Of a DNA stretch of 5,875 nucleotides, positions 1-5,875 are shown piece by piece (within the stretch, counting starts at the first letter, position 1; the number at the start of each line of letters is the position of its first letter). The notes under the pieces were generated by a model that saw only the letters and a program-made list of their open reading frames with translations, searched no databases and was not told the DNA's origin. The position numbers were made by a program, and so were the translations under genes. This DNA comes from Bacteroidales bacterium (GTDB lineage: Bacteria > Bacteroidota > Bacteroidia > Bacteroidales > JAFGXI01), in contig JALSQC010000005.1 in assembly GCA_026985625.1 (NCBI GenBank), positions 1 to 5,875 of the forward strand, written 5' to 3'.

Positions 1-691
1 CGTTTTGTATTTTATAATAATTTAGGTTTGCATTTTCGCCAACATAAATCTCGGTTAACGAGTTTGTAAGAAATTTATTTTCTGATAGAGAATCGTTGCA
101 GAATATTATTTCGGCTTGGGCGTTTTTTTCTATAACAAACAGATTGCGTATTGTTGAAAATTCTTTTTCGTTATTTAAGAGCAGGTTTATTAATTGAATA
201 GGTTTTTCGGTTTTTGCTTTTTCGGGAACATAAATAAATAGTCCGTCGTTAAATAATGCTGTATTTAGAGCAATTATTCCATCGTTTTTGTAATCGATAT
301 ATTTTGAGAAATGTTTTTTAAAAATATCGGGATATTTTTTTATACTTTCTCTTAAACTGCCAACAATTATTCCGTTATCGAATTTTTTTATTTTTTCGGT
401 GTTTTGATATTCTCCTTTTGATAAATAAAAAACATCGGCATCGAGATTAATAACATCGCAAGAAAAAATTTCGTTTATATTTATTTTTTCGATTTTTTTT
501 GTAAAAGTAGTGTTGTAATTATCGTTAAAAACTTTTTTTAGGTCTATGTATTTATAATCTTCGTTTTTTTTATCGGCAATTCCGTATTTTTTATAAACTT
601 CTATTGCCGAATTTTTAATTTTATTTATATAATCGGGAAAATCGGTTTTAAAGTCTTTTATTTTATTTTTGTATAGTTCTAAATATTTCAT
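1..691 (-). CDS. sufD: SufD, Fe-S cluster assembly protein (N-terminal part, cut by window edge)
   Basis: This is the first 230 codons of SufD, the SufB paralogue that pairs with SufB and SufC in the cytosolic SufBC2D scaffold complex. The frame is open from the ATG at 691 to the left edge with no stop, so the C-terminal part is missing. The N-terminal region is helical and lysine-rich (about residues 1-60). It is followed by a short DYKYIDL segment (45-51), GSLRES (111-116), and the family hallmark around 139-156, ALNTALFNDG followed by LFIYVP. The last visible residues (LNYYKIQN, 223-230) begin the beta-helix core. The conserved C-terminal residues that take part in cluster assembly in E. 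coli SufD lie outside the window. It starts 38 bases after the sufC stop in the same direction, so it is the third gene of the suf operon. There is no Shine-Dalgarno sequence; the leader is A/T-rich. Confidence 0.93.
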   Translation of the reverse strand, partial: MKYLELYKNKIKDFKTDFPDYINKIKNSAIEVYKKYGIADKKNEDYKYIDLKKVFNDNYNTTFTKKIEKININEIFSCDVINLDADVFYLSKGEYQNTEKIKKFDNGIIVGSLRESIKKYPDIFKKHFSKYIDYKNDGIIALNTALFNDGLFIYVPEKAKTEKPIQLINLLLNNEKEFSTIRNLFVIEKNAQAEIIFCNDSLSENKFLTNSLTEIYVGENANLNYYKIQN

Positions 692-729
692 GGTTTAAAG
701 TTTCGTAATATTTTAATGTAATTGTGGTT

Positions 730-1479
730 TTAATTTGTTTGATTTTTTATCCAGTCGTAACCTTTTTCTTCGAGTTCAAGGGCTAATTCTTTGCCTGATG
801 TTTTTACTATTTTACCATTGTATAAAACATGCACAATATCAGGAACAATATAGTCTAACAAACGCTGATAGTGGGTAATAACTATTGTTGAGTTTTCTTT
901 TGTTTTAAGTTTGTTTACACCGTTTGCAACAACTCTTAGGGCGTCTATATCTAATCCCGAGTCGGTTTCGTCAAGGATAGCTAATTTTGGTTCTAACATT
1001 GCCATTTGAAATATTTCGTTTTTCTTTTTTTCTCCACCCGAGAAACCTTCGTTAACCGATCGGTTTGTTAGTTTAGAATCTATTTCGACAATTTCTTTTT
1101 TTTCTCGCATTAATTTTAAAAATTCGCTTGCGGCTAAAGGTTCAAGACCTTTAAATTTACGTTGTTCGTTAACTGCTGTTTTTATAAAATTAACCATACT
1201 TACGCCCGGAATTTCTATAGGGTATTGAAATCCTAAAAATATTCCTGCTGCAGCTCTTTCTTCTACAGACATTTCTAATAGATTTTTGCCCATATATATA
1301 ATTTCGCCTTTTGTTACCTCGAAAATTTCTCTACCTGCCAAAACGGCGGCAAGTGTGCTTTTTCCCGAGCCGTTAGGTCCCATTATTGCATGAACTTCGC
1401 CGGGTTTAATTTCTAAATTTATACCTTTTAAAATTTCTTTTCCGTTTATTGATGCGTGTAAATTTTTTATTTTTAACAT
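730..1479 (-). CDS. sufC: SufC, ABC-type ATPase of the SUF Fe-S assembly system
   Basis: SufC is the soluble ATPase whose dimerisation on ATP binding drives the conformational change in SufB-SufD needed for Fe-S cluster assembly. At 249 residues it has the usual family length and a single complete nucleotide-binding domain. It shows Walker A GPNGSGKST (34-42), a Q-loop in FQYP (Q85), the ABC signature FSGGEKK (146-152), Walker B LAILDETDSGLD (166-177, catalytic E171), and the H-loop histidine in ITH (H203). ETDSGLDIDAL is the typical SufC form of the Walker B/D-loop region, and it separates this protein from transporter ATPases, which is also consistent with the absence of any permease gene. 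It sits 32 bases after sufB and 38 bases before sufD, so the three are probably co-transcribed. No Shine-Dalgarno is visible; the A-rich leader before the ATG is usual for Bacteroidota. Confidence 0.97.
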   Translation of the reverse strand: MLKIKNLHASINGKEILKGINLEIKPGEVHAIMGPNGSGKSTLAAVLAGREIFEVTKGEIIYMGKNLLEMSVEERAAAGIFLGFQYPIEIPGVSMVNFIKTAVNEQRKFKGLEPLAASEFLKLMREKKEIVEIDSKLTNRSVNEGFSGGEKKKNEIFQMAMLEPKLAILDETDSGLDIDALRVVANGVNKLKTKENSTIVITHYQRLLDYIVPDIVHVLYNGKIVKTSGKELALELEEKGYDWIKNQTN

Positions 1480-1511
1480 AATTTTTTATTTAATTTTTTA
1501 TAATTATAATT

Positions 1512-2957
1512 TTATCCAACACTTCCTTCGAGACTTATTTGTAATAGTTTTTGAGCCTCTACGGCAAATTCCATAGGTAATTTGTTTAACACCTCTTTGG
1601 CATATCCGTTTACAATTAAACCAATTGCATCTTCGGTTGATATTCCTCGTTGATTACAATAGAATATTTGGTCTTCGCCTATTTTTGATGTAGTTGCCTC
1701 GTGTTCGACTATTGATGTGTTGTTGTTTGTTTCTATATAAGGATAAGTGTGAGCTCCGCATTTATCGCCCAAAAGTAATGAGTCGCATTGCGAAAAGTTT
1801 CTTGCGTTTTTGGCAGATTTCATAACTTTTACCAATCCTCGATAAGAGTTGTTACTTTTGCCTGCCGATATTCCTTTTGATACTATTGTTGATTTGGTAT
1901 TTTTGCCTATATGAATCATTTTTGTTCCGGTATCAGCTTGCTGGTAGTTATTTGTAACTGCAACTGAATAAAATTCGGCAGTAGAGTTATTTCCTTTTAA
2001 AATACACGATGGATATTTCCAAGTAATTGCAGAGCCTGTTTCTACTTGATTCCACGATAATTTTGAATTATCGCCTGCTAAAATGCCTCGCTTTGTAACA
2101 AAGTTGTATATTCCTCCTTTTCCATTTTTGTCGCCCGGATACCAGTTTTGTACGGTAGAATATTTAACTTCGGCATTTTTGTTTACAACAATTTCTACAA
2201 TTGCTGCGTGTAGTTGATTTTCGTCGCGTTGTGGGGCAGTGCAACCTTCGAGGTAGGAAACATAGCTGTCGTCATCGGCAACAATTAGAGTTCTCTCGAA
2301 TTGTCCGGTATTTGCGGCATTTATTCTAAAATATGTTGATAATTCCATTGGAGCACGAACTCCTTTTGGAATGTAGCAAAACGACCCGTCGCTAAAAACA
2401 GCAGTGTTTAGTGCTGCATAAAAATTATCGGTATATGGAACAACAGAACCGAGATATTTGCGAACTAAATCGGGATAATCGCGAATAGCTTCGCTCATAG
2501 AACAAAATATTATACCTTTTTCGGCTAAAGTTTCTCTAAAAGTTGTTTTTACCGATATGCTGTCCATAACAGCATCTACGGCAACTCCCGAAAGCATTTT
2601 TTGTTCGTCAAGCGGAATTCCGAGTTTGTTAAATGTTTCCCGTAACTCGGGGTCAACCTCGTCCATACTGTTTAATTGTTTTTTAGGCTTTGGTGCTGAG
2701 TAATAAATTATATCTTGAAAATCGATTTTAGGTATATTAAGATGTGCCCAATTTTTAAATTCCATAGTTTTCCAGTGCCTGTAAGCTTTTAGTCGATATT
2801 CTAAAAGCCAAGACGGCTCTTCTTTTTTTTGAGATATTAGTTTTATTACATTCTCGTTTAATCCTTTTGCTATTGTATCGTTATCAATATCTGTAACAAA
2901 GCCGTATTTGTAGTCGTTTGTAGTAACGTCGTTTATTATTTTATCTTTATTGTTCAT
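1512..2957 (-). CDS. sufB: SufB, Fe-S cluster scaffold protein
   Basis: SufB is the scaffold subunit of the SufBC2D complex; it receives sulfur and holds the nascent cluster before transfer to apoproteins. The 481-residue length fits the family (E. coli SufB has 495). The sequence is strongly conserved: NFYAALNTAVFSDGSFCYIP (178-197), EGCTAP (237-242), the NWYPGD segment (271-276), SAITWKYPSCILKG (309-322), the QQADTGTKMIHIGKNTKST stretch (339-357) and the C-terminal FAVEAQKLLQISLEGSVG. By collinearity with remembered E. coli SufB, C239, C391 and E420 match the functional residues C254, C405 and E434; the offset changes from 15 to 14 at one extra residue near 276-281. All catalytic positions therefore appear intact. 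It is the first gene of the operon, read away from the 118-bp region shared with thiL. The ATG at 2957 is the only reasonable start and lacks a Shine-Dalgarno. Confidence 0.98.
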   Translation of the reverse strand: MNNKDKIINDVTTNDYKYGFVTDIDNDTIAKGLNENVIKLISQKKEEPSWLLEYRLKAYRHWKTMEFKNWAHLNIPKIDFQDIIYYSAPKPKKQLNSMDEVDPELRETFNKLGIPLDEQKMLSGVAVDAVMDSISVKTTFRETLAEKGIIFCSMSEAIRDYPDLVRKYLGSVVPYTDNFYAALNTAVFSDGSFCYIPKGVRAPMELSTYFRINAANTGQFERTLIVADDDSYVSYLEGCTAPQRDENQLHAAIVEIVVNKNAEVKYSTVQNWYPGDKNGKGGIYNFVTKRGILAGDNSKLSWNQVETGSAITWKYPSCILKGNNSTAEFYSVAVTNNYQQADTGTKMIHIGKNTKSTIVSKGISAGKSNNSYRGLVKVMKSAKNARNFSQCDSLLLGDKCGAHTYPYIETNNNTSIVEHEATTSKIGEDQIFYCNQRGISTEDAIGLIVNGYAKEVLNKLPMEFAVEAQKLLQISLEGSVG

Positions 2958-2960
2958 TGT

Positions 2961-2981
2961 TAATTAGAATTAGTCTAAATA
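2961..2981. promoter_or_regulatory. Imperfect inverted repeat upstream of sufB (possible operator)
   Basis: The arms are TAATTAGA (2961-2968) and TCTAAATA (2974-2981), separated by the five bases ATTAG. They pair at 7 of 8 positions, with an uninterrupted inner core TTAGA/TCTAA. The repeat lies between the possible -7 element and the sufB start codon, which begins 4 bases away. A bound protein there would overlap the expected transcription start and block initiation. The suf genes of many bacteria are controlled by Rrf2-family Fe-S regulators or other redox- and iron-responsive repressors; that this repeat is such a site is inference. It could also be a weak hairpin in the mRNA leader, or a chance repeat in AT-rich DNA. 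Confidence 0.35.
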
Positions 2982-2986
2982 AAGCA

Positions 2987-2994
2987 CAAATATA
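2987..2994 (-). promoter_or_regulatory. Possible -7 promoter element for the suf operon
   Basis: Read on the minus strand this is TATATTTG, an exact match to the Bacteroidota -7 consensus TAnnTTTG. It would place the transcription start around 2980-2983 and give a leader of roughly 25 bases before the sufB ATG. No good TTTG match for the -33 element is found at the usual 19-21 base spacing, and the consensus is short and AT-rich, so chance matches are expected. Confidence 0.4.
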
Positions 2995-3030
2995 TAAACA
3001 TTTTAAGAATCTTATGTCTTTTTTTATCGG

Positions 3031-3060
3031 TAAAATTTGTTAATATTTGTAAAAATATTT
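3031..3060 (+). promoter_or_regulatory. Tandem TAAAATTTGT/TAATATTTGT units before thiL (weak promoter or operator candidate)
   Basis: Two adjacent 10-base units (3031-3040 and 3041-3050) differ at one base. Each resembles the Bacteroidota -7 box TAnnTTTG but with one extra spacer base. The second unit overlaps an inverted repeat, AATATTT (3042-3048) and AAATATT (3053-3059), around a 4-base centre. The stretch ends 15 bases before the thiL ATG, where a promoter for the four-gene plus-strand operon must lie or end. No matching -33 element is clear, and the arms are pure A/T, so this is a location-based suggestion only. Confidence 0.25.
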
Positions 3061-3075
3061 TTTATTTATTAAATA

Positions 3076-4104
3076 ATGAAAAAAACAAAGTTATCAGACA
3101 TAGGAGAGTTTGGGTTAATAGATTTATTAACAAAAGATATTAGTATAAAAAATAAATCTACAGTTTACGGTGTAGGCGACGATGCTGCCGTAATTAACAA
3201 CTCAGATAAGCAAACTGTTGTATCTACCGATATTTTAACCGAGGGAGTGCATTTCGATTTAATTTATACACCTTTAAAACATTTGGGATATAAAGCTGTA
3301 GTTGTTAATTTGTCGGATTTGTATGCTATGAATGCAACACCTCGTCAAATAACGGTATCGATAGCCGTATCGGGTAAATTTTCGGTAGAGGCAATAGAAG
3401 AGCTGTATCAAGGAATAAATTTGGCTTGCGATGTATATGGAGTAGATTTGGTTGGTGGTGATACAACAAGTTCTTTTTCGGGATTAATAATAAGTATTAC
3501 TGCTATTGGTGAGGCAAAAAAAGAGGATTTGGTTTTTAGAAACGGAGCAAAAGATACCGATTTAATTTGTGTATCGGGAGATTTGGGTTCGGCATATTTT
3601 GGTTTGCAAATTTTAGAACGCGAAAAAAAAGTTTTTGAAAAAGATTATAATTCGCAACCCGATTTATCGACATACTCGTATATTATTGAGCGTCAACTAA
3701 AACCCGAAGCACGTAAAGATATCTTGGAAACATTAAAAATTAATAAAATTAAACCTACGGCTATGATAGATATATCTGATGGATTATCGTCGGAGTTATT
3801 GCATATTTGTAAGCAATCTGAAACAGGTTGTAAAATTTTTGAAGATAAAATACCAATTGATCATAGCTCTACTATTGCATCTGACGAATTAAATATATCG
3901 CAAATAACAGCGGCTCTTAACGGTGGCGAAGATTACGAACTACTTTTTACAGTGCCGTTAAAAGATTTTGATAAAATAAAAGGGTTAAAAGATATATATA
4001 TAATAGGACATATAACCGATGAAAAAAACGGAAAAAATATAATTTTACGTAACGGCGAAACTGTAGAGCTAAAAGCTCAAGGTTGGAATAATATAAAAAA
4101 TTAA
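3076..4104 (+). CDS. thiL: ThiL, thiamine-monophosphate kinase
   Basis: ThiL phosphorylates thiamine monophosphate with ATP to make thiamine diphosphate, the active cofactor, in the last step of cytosolic thiamine synthesis. At 342 residues it is near the family's usual length. It carries the AIR-synthase/PurM-like ATP-binding fold with ThiL-specific motifs in order: VGDDAAVI (33-40), TDILTEGVHFD (51-61), NLSDLYAMNATP (78-89), VGGDTT (126-131), VSGDLGSAYFGL (166-177), IDISDGLSSEL (231-241), GGEDYELLF (283-291) and the C-terminal GW (336-337). The acidic metal- and phosphate-binding residues (D35, D36, D52, D81, D129, D232, D235) all seem present. The ATG at 3076 is chosen because an in-frame TAA lies only two codons upstream and the N-terminus KLSDIGEFGLIDLL is family-typical. 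It is the first gene of a plus-strand operon; the next start is 3 bases after its stop. No TPP riboswitch precedes it. Confidence 0.96.
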   Translation: MKKTKLSDIGEFGLIDLLTKDISIKNKSTVYGVGDDAAVINNSDKQTVVSTDILTEGVHFDLIYTPLKHLGYKAVVVNLSDLYAMNATPRQITVSIAVSGKFSVEAIEELYQGINLACDVYGVDLVGGDTTSSFSGLIISITAIGEAKKEDLVFRNGAKDTDLICVSGDLGSAYFGLQILEREKKVFEKDYNSQPDLSTYSYIIERQLKPEARKDILETLKINKIKPTAMIDISDGLSSELLHICKQSETGCKIFEDKIPIDHSSTIASDELNISQITAALNGGEDYELLFTVPLKDFDKIKGLKDIYIIGHITDEKNGKNIILRNGETVELKAQGWNNIKN

Positions 4105-4107
4105 GTT

Positions 4108-5211
4108 ATGCTATTAAATATATCAGGAGCAAAATATTCTAAAATCACAAAAATTGGCGAAAAAATAAGAAATCTTGAAAAACAAACAGGAAACAAATAC
4201 CTGTATTTAAATCAAGGCGTTAATAATGTTTGTAAAATAGATATAAATAATATTGCAAAATCTATTGATTATAATACTAAAGATATACAGGTTTATCCTA
4301 CAATGCAAGGCAAAATAGAACTACGCTCGGCAATAAACAAGGTTTATTTTAATAAAAAATCAGACGAAAAAAATATATTAATTACAGGCGGAGGAATGTC
4401 GGGTTTAGATTTAACTTTTCAGACGATAAACGTAAATAAAATATTTTTACCTGTATTTTATTGGGGCTCGTATCTTAATATAGCAAAAATACGAAATATA
4501 AATAGTGATTTTTATGAGGATTTTGATTGGGTTAAAAATAATTTGAAAATATTAAAAAATTCGGCTGTTGTTATTTGCGACCCAAACAATCCTTTAGGAA
4601 ACAAATATGATGATAACAAGCTGCTAAATCTTATTTACGATTTAAATAATAATAACATTGTTGTTATTATTGATAGTCCTTATCGAAAAGTGTTTTACGA
4701 TGACAAAGACGATTTTTATCAAAAAATTTATAATCTAAAAAACGTAATTATTGTAGAAAGTTTTAGCAAATCTATTGGATTAAGCGGACAGCGTATAGGT
4801 TTTGTGCATAGCATTGATAATAATTTTATTAACGAGATTTTAATACGTTTGATGTATGCAACTAACGGAATAAATGCTTTTTCGCAAATATTGGTAACAA
4901 AAATTTTAGATACCGACGAAGGTAAAAAAGCTACCGAAAATTTTAAAAAAACAACGCAAAAAGCAATTAAACAAAATATCGAATATCTAATATCAAAAAA
5001 ATTAATTGCTAACGATTTTTTTAAAACATCGCAACCTAAGGGAATTTTTACTATTGTAAATAAGTCGGAACATGAATTATTAGATAAACGCATAGGTAGT
5101 GTATCGCTTAGTTTTTTTACAAAAAAACAAAATAATGTAATTAAAAATTATTCGCGTATTTGTGTTTCGGTTCCTAACGATACGTTTATAAATTATTTTA
5201 GTCAATTTTAA
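4108..5211 (+). CDS. PLP-dependent class I/II aminotransferase, substrate unknown
   Basis: This is a fold-type I pyridoxal-phosphate enzyme of the aspartate aminotransferase superfamily. It probably moves an amino group between an amino acid and a 2-oxo acid in the cytosol, but I cannot assign the substrate. Visible landmarks are VYPTMQGKIELRSAI (62-76, the usual Y-x-x-x-G-x-x-x-LR region), TGGGMSGLDL (93-102), an aromatic FYW (117-119) for cofactor stacking, DPNNPLG (158-164, N161 contacting PLP), IIDSPYRKV (187-195, D189 for the pyridine nitrogen, Y192), SFSKSIGLSGQRIG (218-231, K221 as Schiff-base lysine, R229 for phosphate) and SRICVSVP (349-356, R350 for the substrate carboxylate). All catalytic positions look intact, so it should be active. 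At 367 residues it is somewhat shorter than the usual 380-400. About 36% of residues are Asn, Lys or Ile, with 12% Asn against 5% in ThiL. It starts 3 bases after thiL and ends 4 bases before dtd, so it is part of one operon. Confidence 0.85.
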   Translation: MLLNISGAKYSKITKIGEKIRNLEKQTGNKYLYLNQGVNNVCKIDINNIAKSIDYNTKDIQVYPTMQGKIELRSAINKVYFNKKSDEKNILITGGGMSGLDLTFQTINVNKIFLPVFYWGSYLNIAKIRNINSDFYEDFDWVKNNLKILKNSAVVICDPNNPLGNKYDDNKLLNLIYDLNNNNIVVIIDSPYRKVFYDDKDDFYQKIYNLKNVIIVESFSKSIGLSGQRIGFVHSIDNNFINEILIRLMYATNGINAFSQILVTKILDTDEGKKATENFKKTTQKAIKQNIEYLISKKLIANDFFKTSQPKGIFTIVNKSEHELLDKRIGSVSLSFFTKKQNNVIKNYSRICVSVPNDTFINYFSQF

Positions 5212-5215
5212 CGTT

Positions 5216-5668
5216 ATGAGAGTTGTAATTCAAAGGGTTAAAGAGGCTTTGGTAAGTATCGATAACAAAATATTTTCGCAAATAAAAAACGGATATTTAA
5301 TTTATCTCGGCATCGAAAATGCCGACAATAATACCGATATCGAATGGTTAACAAACAAAATTATGCAACTTAGAATTTTTTCGGATAATAATGGATTAAT
5401 GAATAAATCTATTATTGACATTGGAGGCGAAATACTTGTTGTTAGTCAGTTTACCTTGCATGCAAAGACAAAAAAAGGTAATAGACCATCGTTTATTCAT
5501 GCTGCAAAACCTGATGTTGCAATACCGCTATATCAAAATTTTATTAAAACATTAGAGCAAAAGATGCAAAAACCCGTAAAATCGGGGAAATTTGGAGCCA
5601 ATATGCAAATAATGTCTATAAACGACGGTCCTGTAACAATTTTAATCGATACAAAAAATAAAGAATAA
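5216..5668 (+). CDS. dtd: Dtd, D-aminoacyl-tRNA deacylase
   Basis: Dtd hydrolyses D-amino acids (and mischarged glycine) from tRNA, recycling the tRNA and keeping D-residues out of translation. It acts in the cytosol as a homodimer. The 150-residue length and full motif set match the DTD1 family: MRVVIQRV at the N-terminus, the SQFTL motif (77-81), KKGNRPSF (87-94), KFGANM (125-130), and the NDGPVTI motif (136-142) whose Gly-cisPro pair (G138-P139) reaches into the partner subunit's active site and gives chiral selectivity. It starts 4 bases after the aminotransferase stop, and the MazG-like gene starts 3 bases after its own stop, so translation is probably coupled. No Shine-Dalgarno is seen. 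The assignment is secure; only a role linked to its aminotransferase neighbour is open. Confidence 0.97.
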   Translation: MRVVIQRVKEALVSIDNKIFSQIKNGYLIYLGIENADNNTDIEWLTNKIMQLRIFSDNNGLMNKSIIDIGGEILVVSQFTLHAKTKKGNRPSFIHAAKPDVAIPLYQNFIKTLEQKMQKPVKSGKFGANMQIMSINDGPVTILIDTKNKE

Positions 5669-5671
5669 AAT

Positions 5672-5875
5672 ATGACTATAAAACAAGCACAGCAATTAGT
5701 TGACGAGTGGATAAAAAAATATGGAGTAAGATATTTTTCGGAACTTACAAATCTTGCAATTTTAACCGAGGAGGTTGGCGAAGTTGCAAAAATAATGGCT
5801 CGCAGATATGGAGACCAATCGTTTAAAAATAGCGACACAGATAATCTTGCCGACGAGCTTGCCGATGTTTTATGG
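5672..5875 (+). CDS. MazG-like nucleotide pyrophosphohydrolase (N-terminal part, cut by window edge)
   Basis: The first 68 codons of an all-alpha NTP pyrophosphohydrolase of the MazG superfamily are visible, and the frame is open to the right edge. Such enzymes cut (d)NTPs to NMPs and pyrophosphate and often remove abnormal nucleotides. The magnesium-binding signature is present: EEVGE (33-37) on one helix and ELADVL (62-67, with E62 and D65) on the next, 24 residues apart, which fits the family pattern EExxE then ExxD. The preceding WIKKYGVRYFSELTNLAILT stretch (13-32) is a typical first helix pair. The nucleotide preference cannot be told from this part. The ATG at 5672 follows the dtd stop by 3 bases. 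From memory, dtd followed by a MazG-like gene recurs in Bacteroidota genomes; this was not checked here. Confidence 0.88.
   Translation, partial: MTIKQAQQLVDEWIKKYGVRYFSELTNLAILTEEVGEVAKIMARRYGDQSFKNSDTDNLADELADVLW

Noticed and set aside
692..729. Separate promoter or terminator between sufC and sufD
   Set aside because: The 38-base gap has no GC-rich hairpin, T-tract structure or clear -7/-33 pair; read-through of one operon is simpler.
1502..1511. Perfect palindrome AATTATAATT between sufC and sufB
   Set aside because: It is a 10-base A/T-only palindrome in a very AT-rich gap, easily expected by chance, with no adjacent promoter element.
2958..3075. TPP riboswitch before thiL
   Set aside because: The region is only 118 bases of AT-rich sequence and lacks the conserved THI-box CUGAGA and ACCUGA-type segments.
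4728..5093. Minus-strand open frame of 121 codons inside the aminotransferase gene
   Set aside because: It is antisense to a clearly conserved gene, has no recognisable motif, and its hydrophobic composition follows from the complementary AT-rich coding strand.
5533..5838. Minus-strand open frame of 101 codons across the dtd/MazG junction
   Set aside because: It overlaps two well-supported plus-strand genes and resembles no known family; it is a chance open frame.
1..5875. Mobile elements, CRISPR arrays, tRNA or rRNA genes
   Set aside because: No spaced repeats, terminal inverted repeats, transposase motifs or recognisable RNA gene sequences were seen; nearly all bases lie in conserved housekeeping genes.

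Overview
The window is very AT-rich and almost entirely coding. It looks like a chromosomal segment of a member of the Bacteroidota. The evidence is: a sufB-sufC-sufD order with Bacteroidota-like sequences, no Shine-Dalgarno sequence before any start codon, A/T-rich leaders, a TATATTTG element resembling the phylum's TAnnTTTG -7 promoter box, and a dtd-MazG gene pair. I cannot name a genus. Nothing suggests a phage, plasmid, insertion sequence or CRISPR locus.

Left half, minus strand (1-2957): the start of a SUF iron-sulfur cluster assembly operon, read right to left. It holds sufB (scaffold), sufC (ABC-type ATPase) and the first 230 codons of sufD, which runs off the left edge. The gaps are 32 and 38 bases. 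Together these encode the SufBC2D complex; a cysteine desulfurase (sufS) and a sulfur-transfer protein would be expected beyond the left edge but are not visible.

Centre (2958-3075): a 118-bp divergent control region. On the sufB side it has a possible -7 element and, between that and the start codon, a 21-bp imperfect inverted repeat that could be an operator. On the thiL side it has two tandem TAAAATTTGT/TAATATTTGT units and an AT-only inverted repeat.

Right half, plus strand (3076-5875): four tightly packed genes with gaps of 3, 4 and 3 bases, almost certainly one transcript. They are thiL (thiamine-monophosphate kinase), a PLP-dependent class I/II aminotransferase of unknown substrate, dtd (D-aminoacyl-tRNA deacylase), and a MazG-like nucleotide pyrophosphohydrolase cut by the right edge after 68 codons. 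Dtd and the MazG-like protein are both quality-control enzymes; thiL makes the cofactor thiamine diphosphate.

Most of the window is ordinary housekeeping sequence. The parts most worth a second look are the uncharacterised, Asn/Lys/Ile-rich aminotransferase inside the thiL-dtd operon and the inverted repeat before sufB. I found no convincing evidence of a wholly new system.
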